Positions 13,031-24,196 of a stretch of DNA of 64,000 nt are shown here, piece by piece; the first letter of the stretch is position 1, and the number at the start of each line of letters is the position of its first letter. Source of the stretch: Pampus argenteus (lineage: Eukaryota; Chordata; Actinopteri; Scombriformes; Stromateidae); NCBI GenBank assembly GCA_036937835.1, contig CM072863.1, forward strand, positions 4,344,001 through 4,408,000, written 5' to 3'. The notes under the pieces are model-generated. The model was not told where the DNA came from and did no database searches. It saw nothing but the letters and a program-made list of their open reading frames with translations. A program made the translations under genes and the position numbers.

Positions 13031-16000
13031 AGAAAACAAACCCACTTCACTAATATTCAACAGAAAGTTTCAGACTTTCCATCTGAATCGCCTTTCTTCA
13101 GACAAACAGTGGTTTTATATAATTTTTATTATTATTATTCATGCACATTTATTAAATTAAGTACGCATTTGCACTCATATTTATGACACTATTGACAGTC
13201 CCTATGGCAACCCTGTCACTCAATTGATTGCCTGACAGTTTATGTACACTATGTCACTTACTCTAAATTAACATTCTCCATATATACACATATACATGCC
13301 TTTATGTTTATTTTATAAATTTTTTCATAAGGAAAATAACATCAAACTGAAATGAGCATTTCTGTGCCATCTGCAGCCCTAAATGACCAAAGTCTAGCAG
13401 TGGGTGAAGAAGGTGGGAAAAGGGGATTGATTTTGCAAAAATCAATATGCTCACCGCAAAGCCGGCGATTGACTTAACAGCACACGCCAACCACCTCCGA
13501 GCAGAGCTGAGAGCAAACGTCGCTCGGGAAGCGATATGATCTCAAAGCCCTGCGTTTTAGTTCAGCGTCGTCCGCCCGTAGGACACTCACTCAACTCCTC
13601 CCCAGTTGGGTGGGAATAATATTATTTAGGTGGGTGGGTAAGATAGCACACTCCCCTGCTATTTCATTGCTGTCAGCGTGTGTTACACTAAGCTCTCTTT
13701 TTGCTTCGTGTTTGTTGAGCACCGACTCACCTTCTCTACAGGTTAGACAGAGATGATCCCTACAAAAACTACAGCAGAGGAATATACTTGATGCTTATGA
13801 TTTTATCATGTGAACAAATTTTTCAGGATTTTACAACATATTTTTTAAAACCAGTTTTGCATTTCAAAATTTAAAATCAGACTTTTGACCTTTGACATTT
13901 TAACTTTGGGCCTCATTTGACACCTGAATATATGAACGTCATTGTGGACTAAATGTCGACATACTAATAATAAACAATTCAAGTTATAATAAATAAATAA
14001 AAAAATAAATAAAAAAATAAATTTTTTAAAAAAGGTAATATTTCTAAAATGTGACAGTAAAACGATGAGTTAATTTCTTCCTTTTGGTTAAAAATCAAAA
14101 GTGTATTTCAAAAGTGTATTAGTTTCTGTTGGAAATTATGGCAGCATAATGCATCACTGGAAGCACCTGTCAGTCTTTGCCTCTAACTGACAGAGCCGTG
14201 TCTATCTGAGCATTCAGCACCCTGCCAGGACAACGTGGCTTCACACCAAATGTGGGCCATAATTGCTTTTTTTAGGGATCAAATGAATGCGAGACTTAGG
14301 CGATAAAATACATTTTTCTTAGTTATGGCGGCACTTTGGAAAATATTAACAACGTCACAAAGTCAGAGCGGAGCAGAATTACACTGCATTTAAAAAAGGT
14401 TAACCTGGAGGTCATCCTCTGCACTAGTTTTTTTTTTTTTATGGGAAGCTTCAGGTAAAGTAGAATGCATACGAGTGTTATAATTGATAAAATGTCCATG
14501 TCATATGTTCACACACATATTCAAACGTTTAAATTGGAGCAGAACGTGAACTTTCTCTTCTGAACAGTGACCTTTTTAAGAACAACAAGGAAAACTGCTC
14601 CGTCCTTTTATAACGAGCTTTCATCTGTTTTTTTTTTTATAGGTTTGCAGTAGAAAACCTCTCATGCAGTAGAAAGGCTACCTCCTCTTCCTCCTCATTA
14701 CCACACACACACACATTTAAGCAAATTCACTGCATTCATTATCTGGCCCATACTGGCCAAAAAAAAACTAGACATCAAGCATCCTGCAGAATCCCTGAGC
14801 TGTATACATTTACTAATTGCTTAAGATTTAGGGCTAATGATGGGGATTATAGTCCTGGAGCTCTGTCAGATCTATTTTCTTCACTTAAAAGTGGATTCTC
14901 AGTTTCTCTCGGTGAAAATAAGGCTGCAAAAGAATCACCTGTGAAACTAAACGCTTCCTTTTTTAATCCTTGATTTTATTTCCTTTAAACAGCGTGCGAT
15001 CTAAAGTCAGCGTGTATATATCCATTGTATGAAATATTTGACATCCGTAATATCTGAAAATGAAACCTGATGCTGCGTTTGAATGCATAAACATGTCACG
15101 GCAACAAAAGACACAAAAACTAGGACAGGGGTCTTATTTTCCATCTGCAACTTAAAAATAAATAAATAAATCAGAGGAGCTTCAGGAGATATTTTAGAAT
15201 TGAAATGACAGTTTATGGTTCCACTTGTGGATTTCAGGTCCAAATGTCTGCATGTAGAGGAAGAACCTGAAGAATGTGTTATAAACGTCAGAAGGAATAT
15301 AACTGTCCTGCAGACCTTATTCTTTTCATTTATAAGAGGTTTATTTTGATATAAATAGATATATTTTTTTGCTGCAACAATGTCTCACATGTTTCAGGTT
15401 GGTATTTCTGTTTGTCCGTCCATGATTAGACTCTGAATGGCTGGATATGCGTTTGACGATGGTGCCAAATGTTTGTGCGTAAGACTTTTATTTGTTTTTG
15501 TGAGGCTTTGTTGTCCGTTAGCTGAGACACAAAGCGAGGAAAAGCTGTCGAAGAGCTGAGGACATTTTCTCGCCAAATCCGTTCACAGCCACCTGATAAA
15601 TAACACAAATAAAATGCTGATTTGTGTTTTTTTGTTTTTTACATTTTGGTTTACAAACTTGACGTCGTGGATTTAGAGAAAGACCCCGCGGTAAATATAG
15701 CTTGATCTATACAAATAAATGATTATTTACTGACTTGAGGGTTTATTTGTATTTATGTATTCAGTGCTTCACATTAAATCACATTAACTTGGGGCTGTGA
15801 GTATTGTTCAGTAAAAAAATATGAGAGGATGTGTTGTGTGATTCACCTTGCAAGCGCAGAAATATTGCAATATGATTTTATTTATTTTTTTCCATATATT
15901 TCAACCTCCTACCAATAAAGCAACCGTATCAGCCTGGGTTCTGGGTTATTTTTATAATTAAGAATACTAAATACTGATGATACTGATCACTGATGATGTC

Positions 16001-16589
16001 GTGCAAAACCAAAAAGTATGGAGGATACATAAATTGCTTTCTGTATTAATTATAATTATTTCTGGAATTGACAAACCCGCCAATTCCCACTGCTGATTGT
16101 GAAGTGTCCTCCATACTCTCTTTTTAAATTATCTTAATCGTAAAAAAAAAAATAATAATACGTATAATGATTAAATTACATATAATAAATTGATCATTTT
16201 AAAAGGTCAGCAATTAGCAGTGATTCTTCATTCCTAAATAAAGTTCAGAGAAATAATAATAGAAAGATGCAAGAAAAGTTAAATGTAAATTATACGTCTT
16301 AAATATATATATACGTTTAGCGTCGGCTGGCCAAAATTAATCCAGTGGATTAATTCAATTCGTGTTATTTAAGACACAATTCGACTGTGATCAACAGTTC
16401 AACTACACATTTTACAAACTCAACATGTAATAACACAAAAGGTACATTTTAAGAGTTTAAATATAGTCACATTTATAGCTGACTGCCCAAATAACAATGT
16501 AAAATCCGACCAGCCATCCGCGAGATATATGCAAATATATACCTCCAACTTGGCATCGCAGTTCTAAAAATCAGTCCGTTCAAGGTATG

Positions 16590-16920
16590 CAATGAGATTG
16601 GTATGTCCCATTAACTTCCCTTCCCCTATTCATGTCTCAACATCAGCTGTGGCTATTACATCAGTCAGGACATTACCAGTAAGGTGAGGTAGGGAGAGAA
16701 ATAGATTTCATATGTGACAGGTCTTATCTGCCCTTCACTAAACACATTTGCAGGTAGGGAAGGGTACGCTAGATTAGTCAGTGCATCATGTGGAAGATGA
16801 GTGACAAGGGCAGGTGCCAATAACCCCTATGCTAGATTAAAAATTGAGAATTTCTCTGTAAAAATGCAGGCCGGTTAGCTGACAACATCCTGTCACCGAC
16901 AGCAGCCCTCAGCTTGGTGG
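16590..16920. promoter_or_regulatory. Candidate conserved non-coding element
   Basis: Complex sequence with no homopolymer runs inside an AT-rich, run-filled neighbourhood. Motifs such as CAGCTGTGG, AGGTGAGG and GACAGGTC suggest bHLH or zinc-finger sites. No open frame or splice pair is present. The call is based on texture only. Confidence 0.2.
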
Positions 16921-18619
16921 ATAAACAGAAATGAATTTAAAAAAAGCAGAAACAATGTAGAAGTTCAGCAATTTCCAACACGTGCAACAATACAATGTAG
17001 TATTAAACTGTCAATTTCAAAGTAAAAGCAAGATATCTTGATACTCATCTAATTTTTTTTAATTATTGGAATTAAGATATTAGATATTGCAGTATGGATT
17101 GTTTATTGTTTTTATTTTTCTGTTTAATTTGGACTTTAGCGGCATGTATTAGCACTAGTGAATAACTCCCCATTTTAACCGTTTCTTCCAATAATCATCA
17201 GGCTGGTCTAGACAGGCCTCTGTGATGTGATGTGATATGTGTATAGTTATATCAAGTATAGTTTCTTCTGGTTTGCAGTTAATACGTCAACAGTTTAGAA
17301 GAAGAAAACAACATAGACATACAAACAAAATATCTGCTCCAGATTCAATGTTTTAGTATTTTATCTGACAATCACAGTCTTTTTTTTTACTTTTACTCCC
17401 TGTGATGTTTTTAGTCTTATAGCAGTCAGAGGATTGATATATATATATTACAAACAAAAAATGAAAAACTCATCTTCAGCTGCATTAATACCAGCAGAAC
17501 TTTACTCTCACTCACAGATCTCATCAAAACAGAGCAGATGTTTAAATCAGCTAAACATGAAATTACATCACAAATGAAATCACAAATTATTTAGATGTTT
17601 CACTCGGTTCTCCGTACGGTTATATATATATTATATATGTTACAGTTTTGCTTTACAGTTGATTTTATACAAGAATCCAACGTTGAATAAATGAAAACAC
17701 GTGAGCTCATTTAAATATTTGTTCTTCTCTGTTATTTACTGTCAAACGCTGGATAATAATCTGCCGGTAATTCTCAGAGGCTTCACATCAACACTGAAGT
17801 GGTTTCGTTGCATATTCCAACAACGCATTATGTTGTTACAGGTTAAAATCTACGGACACATTAACAGCTGTCATAAAGTCCTCGCAGTAAAAACCAAACA
17901 CTTCATTCATTATAGATAAAGAAAAAAAATATAAAACAAAACATTAAGTTCATACAACTTTATAACCTTTGACTCAGAATGCATAAAAATCACTATGACC
18001 GTGATAACTTTTGTATATACGAGACATCTTAATGGATGCTTGGATTGTGGATGAGCTACAATACATTAGAAATGGGCATCATAAAGGGGTTTTCAGCACC
18101 ATGTTGTGTTGCTGAGTTAATGTTGACTGTGCAGTTCCATCCAAAGCCGGCTATAAACACGGCCGACTGTTGTCGACTGATCAGCAGAACAGAACTGGAT
18201 CATGACTTCAGTCGGTTTTTCTCTGTCGCCCATCAGCTCAGACTAAATGTCACAGAAAGCTTATTGTTTGTGCCGAGTGTCCATGCTGAGAGCACAAGAT
18301 GCACTGGGCATCTTCCTCTAATGCTTCCTCTCCTGGACGCAGCGTTCGATTGGACCGTCGGTGGGACGCGCTACGCATTGCACTGCTTTTTACTTCATGC
18401 AGATGAGTTTGTTTTTCCAGGTGCTTTATCGACGCTCACGCAACACGTGTAGCTACCTTTCTATTTGAAGAATTTATGAGGTACAACCTATTTCTTTTTT
18501 ATTTTTCCCCCATCTGTGAGAGATAATGGTTTGACAATAACAGCCCTCAGACCAAATGTGCAGTCACATAACAGGAGAGAGGTAGACTGAGCTAGACTTA
18601 ACTGGAATAGCTGCTACTA

Positions 18620-18850
18620 TTAGAAACATTTCCCAGTTCACCTGCTAGAGACAATGACTGAATGTCTTGTGGGTTCGACCATATCAAACATCTAGAGCCA
18701 TCCTGCCTCCTGCCATCTAATTACTGACACAAATCATCCAGAGATAATGCATTCCCATTTGCGATTAGCATGTAATTGATGATAATGCTGCATCTACCAT
18801 GGGATTCTTAGCCTCTTACACTGTCTGCGGTTGGCAACGACGATCTGAGT
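18620..18850. promoter_or_regulatory. Candidate conserved non-coding element
   Basis: Dense homeodomain-like cores (CTAATTACTGAC, GATTAGCATGTAATTGATG) lie in a run-free stretch without coding potential. This composition is typical of developmental enhancers in fish gene deserts. Conservation was not tested. Confidence 0.25.
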
Positions 18851-20310
18851 AGGACATAAATCAACGGGAGCGACGGGGAGGAGGTTTGCAATGTAAATTC
18901 ACAAATGAGGGATTTGTACTTGAACTAGACTAGATAATGTTGAAAGTGAACATTTGCATTAACTTTATGTATTTGTATTGTCTATTGTAAAATATGTACT
19001 TTATGGGCGTTTTCTCATCAATTTTATGCACTTTCGGCAAGCGTCGACCTCGATTTGAATACGTGTGCCTCATTACACAAATGCAGTTTAGTTAATGCAT
19101 ATCGGAGTTGCATCAATATTCATTTCCCTCTTACCCTTTAAGTCAACAGCTCATGTGATGGGAGGGAGAGCATCATAATTTATGTCTTTAGTGACAGCCA
19201 CCAATTAAATTATTATTTCTCCGACTAACCAATAAAATGATATACTAAAGAACATAATGTTAGCCTGCTTAACAGTGAGATCAAATAGAAGAAGTGACGT
19301 TCTTCCAGTTCAAAAACTTCCTCCTGTCATGATTTAGCGCTGAAGCTCGAACCCAACCCATCTGGACGGATAAATTAAACATCTTCAAATCTGCATCCAT
19401 AGTTGTGTTATCGTGGCTTCGTAGTATTTTATTTGTTTATTTCTCCGTTCTCTTGTCAGCGCTCGAAAGAAATGTCAAGCTGACAGCGACAGAGCGAAAG
19501 TAAGAGGTCAATCGCCATGCTCCAGTTATTTAGACGACTACATGCGTTTGTTTGCATGCTTTAGAAAACCTCCACTAATAAGAAATACATCAAAAAACCA
19601 AAAACAAAAGAAATGGAGCACGAAGAAAAAGTATGTCTGCTGTGTTGTAGAAAAAGGTTATTGGATAATGCGATCGGTATAAAATTTGTTGAGATTTAGA
19701 TAAAAAGCAAGTGATGTTTAATTCAGAATTCACAAAATGTCTGTGATTGGCACATTTGGTCATTTGCTCTTTTGAGGTGCTGATTAGCAAATCTGAATTT
19801 TGTTCAACAATAAATTGGTATTTTATCTATTTCCAGGAAATCAAAAAACATAGTAATTGATCTTCTTTCTTTAAACTTTAAAAGAAACGGAAAATGCCTT
19901 CTGTTCGTTGCATCGTTGAATCAAGAAGCTGTGAAGGTCTTGGCAAACTTTATATCCGCTGTTGTTGTTGTTGTTGTTTTCTTTCAGATCCTATCATGTT
20001 GTGCATTACAAATAATTTTAAAATCTATAGAGAATAAACACAAACACTTGAAGTTTGTCAAAATCTATGTGTGAACACTTTAATAATTATTAATTAAAGC
20101 AACAAACATAATATTTCAGATTTAGACGCATACGGCTCTGTCACTGTATTGTAACCACAAGGACAGAAAACACCAAATAATTTTACAGACTACAGCTTAA
20201 AGAGACAGTAGCACACTTGAGATCTGAATGTCTGAAATACTTGCTTGGCTCTTACAATGTTCAAATACGTCTGCGTCTTCAAGGTTTTGAGACATTGCAG
20301 ACAAACAGGC

Positions 20311-20385
20311 TCCTTTCAGAAATTCAATACACTTTTTCACCGGATTCATACCTTATATCTTTGCCTGCTGGTATTTCTGAAAGGA
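20311..20385. repeat. 13-bp inverted repeat with about 49-nt spacer
   Basis: TCCTTTCAGAAAT (20,311-20,323) and ATTTCTGAAAGGA (20,373-20,385) are exact reverse complements. It could form a stem, but the loop is long and the arms are short for a miRNA precursor. Confidence 0.6.
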
Positions 20386-21033
20386 TTTTAACACGCTGAA
20401 CAATCCAATCTATACAATAACCATAATTTTAGACTAGTTTAGAAAAAAAAAAAAGTGGATAAGTTTCTTTTTCACACTCCACTCTGACACTGAATCAAAA
20501 GATATATAAAATATACAATCGTCCCGTAACTTTAACCCTGCGTTTGTTTCTGTAGCCATGATGACGAAGGTCACCTAACTTTAAAGGTACAATATGTAAA
20601 GTTATCCCAGTTAGTTGCAACACATTTTAAGCCCAGAGAAATCTGCATGCATGGCGTTACACACCCTTTACCATCTCTACCAACGAAGATATGCGTAGGT
20701 GATGATCAACTTCGCCTACTTTCCGAAACACACACCAGACCTACGTAAGACCAGTTGATTGGGGACAGAAGCGAGGCTATATTATACCCCATCTCCACAA
20801 GTTGACACAGTTCCCTTCGGGTCTTAATAAAAATGTATCCGACACGCTTCGGTCAATACCACAGGGATCAAGCACCGCAGCAGCTTTCCCGTCCTGTCTA
20901 AACAACGCTGTTCACAACGGCAGATTTGTGGAGTCCGTCGGCTACCATGGCAACTGTTGAGAGTGAACCACCGGAGAGATTGGCTGCCAGAGGAAACATA
21001 GCGGTGAAGCCAGCAAACACACCGAATGCCTGT

Positions 21034-21103
21034 TTGACCACGGGATCATTTGTGTTTATTCACGTGACTTTGACCACGGGATCGTTTGTGTTTGCTTCAC
21101 TGG
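21034..21103. repeat. Two imperfect 35-bp direct repeats
   Basis: Two tandem copies begin with TTGACCACGGGATC(A/G)TTTGTG and continue with TTT(A/G)(T/C)TTCAC. The second copy forms the left arm of the hairpin that follows. Confidence 0.75.
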
Positions 21104-21124
21104 CAAGCAAACACAAACGATCCC
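21078..21124. repeat. Perfect 20-bp hairpin, 7-nt loop
   Basis: The left arm GGGATCGTTTGTGTTTGCTT (21,078-21,097) is the exact reverse complement of the right arm AAGCAAACACAAACGATCCC (21,105-21,124); the loop is CACTGGC. The fold is strong. The stem is somewhat short for a canonical miRNA precursor, so a transposon-internal palindrome is equally likely. Confidence 0.9.
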
Positions 21125-21581
21125 AGCGACCGGCGATCTGCAGCAATCTGTGATGTTACCAAAGCTGCAGCCTGTATGAACGCAAAACTAAGTTTGCTGT
21201 AAATTAATGGCAATAAATGGATTAAATGGATGACGAAATCAGTGATGCCAGAGATGAAGCTCGCCTACGGCACCGAATGCGCTGACAATATAGTAAGACA
21301 GTGACACATATTAATGTTTAAAAGGAGACTTCTGTGATTTCCCAGTATATTCTGTTCTCTAATAGCCTGAATATCAGTAGCCGGTACAACCTACCACGAG
21401 TCACAGCTCTAACTGACTGTTTCATACCTCTTGTACTTCAATCTGTAATACCACATTTGCAGCAGCGGGGACTGTTCTAAAAGGTTGGTGTGTTGATGAC
21501 AACTTAATGGCTCTTCTGCATGTTGAACTCACTGAAGCGTTAAGAGAGAAAGACTGACGCCTTTATTCACAAAACCCAACA

Positions 21582-21648
21582 GCAGCGGCGGCAGCGGCGG
21601 CAGCGGCGGCAGCGGCGGCAGCGGCGGCAGCGGCAGCAGCAGCAGCGC
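21582..21648. repeat. GGCAGC/CAG GC-rich microsatellite
   Basis: About eight GGCAGC hexamers run into CAG/GCA triplets. On the minus strand it reads as a proline-leucine repeat (LPPLPPLPP) inside a 121-codon frame (21,529-21,894) that has no other recognisable feature. Confidence 0.93.
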
Positions 21649-23387
21649 GAAGTACAACGTTTGCAGCGTTAATGTAGTTTGATTGAGTTGATTTCGACAA
21701 GCTGAAATAAACAAGGAGCGAGTTTCAATCAGTGAGTTTCTCCACTTCATTTTATTATTTGGCGAAAGGGGTGAGACATGACAGACATGAGTGAAAACCA
21801 TCTTTATGTTTTCTACGGAGTCGTCTTCTAATTGATCCTGGAGTTCGTTTTTCCAGCTTTCTAGCGTCACCGACGTATTGATTTCCTTTTGCATTTAACA
21901 GTTTCATTTCAAGCTCACAAGCCAAGCCTCCACCAGGTCTTTTTTTCATTTTTTTTTTCATTGTTTTCTAGTTTTTTTTTTTAGAGTGATCGTAGCCCAT
22001 TTCAGCTCAGTCAGGACACCAGACCTGTGTAATTACTGCCCAGAGCTAGTTTATCCCACTACTCTCCCATTGTACCATCACCAATGTAACAGGTCATTAC
22101 TCATAAAGGTCTGGACTGGCAATATAGACTCAAACCTCTACAGAGTGTAAAAAAAAAAAAAAAAAAAAAAGCCTCAATAAAAGAACATGGATTGCTTATC
22201 TGAGATGCCGGTGAGCCCCATGGATCATTCTGCTATAGATCACTTTAACTCATGTGAAGGTGAAAGGATTTCTTACTGTGTTACCATAGAGCCGTATGTC
22301 GGATACCGAACTAAAAATAACAAGGCATAAACGGTATGGCTTGTTAAAGGCTGATTCTGTGTACTGTATTTTTCATTAAAATGAACATATGAAAAGTGTA
22401 ATCTTGCATGTCAGAAAGCATTCACACTATAAATAGTTGTTTTTTTTTTTTCCATCAACATATCAGTTGTCTTGGTAATTTGGAGGTTGCTCAAGGTGGC
22501 TTATGACCAAATCAGGAACTAATGAAATGAGGAAATCCATCTGGAAATGGATAGATTACCCTGGATGCTGGCAGGAATACCATTAACATCTGGCAAAAGC
22601 ATGTTAGACCCTCCGCCTGTAAGCCAGAGACATTTGGCATGAAGTTTGAATTCTCTGTGAGTAAAGATAAGTGACACATTTATTTTGTTTTTTTTGTTTT
22701 TTTTCCCTTTTGTTGTTGTTGTTGTAGTTGTTTGACTCGGGGGAATTCTGTCTGTTTGTCTTTGGAAAACAGTTTGTGTGATAAGACGCAGGAGGCATCT
22801 AGAGTGATGACATTTGATCACTTTGCTTTGTTTGGTTGTTTCAACAAGTCAAACAGATGCATTTAATGTGTAGTTTTAAAAAAATCAATCAATACACTAA
22901 TCAATACCATTTGTACAGCCGCTCGGCTTCTCTTCACATCGCTTGTTGCAATTGTCTCTCGTATTTAAAGTTGTACACAAAGAAATAACCACAAATCATC
23001 ACACAAACATAGACTCATCAGCTCATAGTACATAATCATTTCATTCTATTTTAATCTTTAATCTAAAGTTTATTATGCAGCCGTTTTACTGGATATAATT
23101 ATTCTGGATCCTTCAAAAGTCAGTTCATAATCACTCTGTAGAGCAAAGCCATTAAGTTTTAAATAAATTCTTATAATCCTCCAAAAATAATTTGATTCGT
23201 CCTAATAAAAAAAAAAAAAAAAACATAATAATAATAATAATAATAAATATTCTCAATTTTTTTTTCTTGAGGGATTGTAAGAGTAATAAAGTTTTATAAA
23301 AAAAAAAAAAAAGACGGAGGAGGCATGTACTAACCACATCTAATTAGGGGGTTACCCCGTTAAAATGATTGTATTGTTGTGTTTCAG
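21649..23387. other. Non-coding stretch, homopolymer-rich
   Basis: No supported gene. Includes a 22-nt A-run (22,149-22,170), a TTG repeat (about 22,712-22,732) and an ATA-type repeat (about 23,227-23,250). Confidence 0.5.
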
Positions 23388-23599
23388 AAATTAATTGTAT
23401 CATTTGTCACATTTTATCAAGACATATGGTTACACAGTCCATCAGCCATCTAGGTTGCACACAGAACCTCCATCTGGATGGTGATGAAAAAGCTTGCAAG
23501 CAGAACAACTGTAATTCAGTTGCAAGATGCTCATTTTACAACATGTCACAACCCTTTCAGCTAGTTTCAAAAGAAGAAGAAGAAATGACACCATAACAG
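23388..23599 (+). other. Candidate internal exon (non-coding or UTR)
   Basis: A T/G-rich tract ending in TTTCAG at 23,381-23,387 resembles a 3' splice site. The segment ends ACAG followed by the consensus donor GTAAGT at 23,600-23,605, giving a 212-nt exon. One frame is open from before the acceptor to a TAA at 23,594-23,596; it encodes a cysteine-containing peptide with KACKQNNCNSVARC and an acidic tail, with no domain I recognise. The other two frames contain stops. A stop 3 nt before the donor argues against an ordinary coding exon, so a lncRNA, 5'-UTR or poison exon is more likely. Confidence 0.35.
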
Positions 23600-24141
23600 G
23601 TAAGTGTCATATTTAAGTTATTACATGTGTTTTTAACTCTGATAACCCAACTTAAAAAAAAAAAAGGTGTCAATCAAGTTTTTGAATGGACACGTGTTGC
23701 AACTTCAACACCACCTAACTGCCATAACCTAATCATGAAGTTGTGTTGTGTATTGTAACTACATCATATGTTGGATGATGCAAATCTAGAGAGGATATTT
23801 ATGTTTTATGTCACAATTAATTCACAACTCACGTAGGCGACGGTGTAGCCGTGTGTTAGCACTCACTAATGTTGGCTAAATGTGTTGCCGTGAGACATTT
23901 TTGAAAAGCTTCGTGTTATTTAATCTTCCGTGAACATTAAGAAGGCATGAAGTCCCTAACAGTGTGATATATTTCATTTACATTACAAACTACGATTTAA
24001 GTGTTTTAGATTAAAAAAAAGTGTTACATAAGACGATATATTGCCCGTTTCTTCTGTCTGACGGGAAGCTTTTAAATGTTTCTAGCCTCTATCAATAAGA
24101 CTCTTTGTGATCAACAGTATCAAATATTGCCGAAGTATGAG

Positions 24142-24144
<3 letters not shown>

Positions 24145-24193
<49 letters not shown>
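24145..24193. repeat. AT microsatellite, about 24 copies
   Basis: Uninterrupted AT dinucleotide array. Such arrays are unstable and prone to cruciform formation. Confidence 0.97.

Positions 24194-24196
<3 letters not shown>

Larger units (their letters stand above)
11933..20580. other. Long non-coding block
   Basis: No supported exon in about 8.6 kb. It contains A/T runs, AAAT repeats near 13,990-14,035 and a three-unit telomere-like repeat (13,013-13,030). Two stretches of higher complexity (16,590-16,920 and 18,620-18,850) are candidate conserved non-coding DNA. The 138-codon plus-strand frame at 18,036-18,452 has no recognisable domain. Confidence 0.5.
20583..21584. repeat. Probable dispersed-repeat or transposon-derived segment
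   Basis: The segment opens with AAAGGTACAATATGTAAAG, an opening I associate with dispersed repeats in teleosts. It is more GC- and CpG-rich than its surroundings and contains a local tandem duplication and a perfect hairpin. I could not find matching terminal inverted repeats or a reading frame for a transposase, so class and exact ends are unknown. Confidence 0.35.

Noticed and set aside
18036..18452. 138-codon plus-strand frame starting at ATG
   Set aside because: No domain, signal peptide or family is recognisable. With stop frequency near 6-7 percent in this AT-rich DNA, a frame this long is expected about once by chance in 64 kb over six frames.
21529..21961. Minus-strand frames with a proline-leucine repeat and a lysine/arginine-rich stretch
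   Set aside because: The PL repeat is the GGCAGC microsatellite. The basic stretch comes from neighbouring A-runs; no protein family is recognisable.
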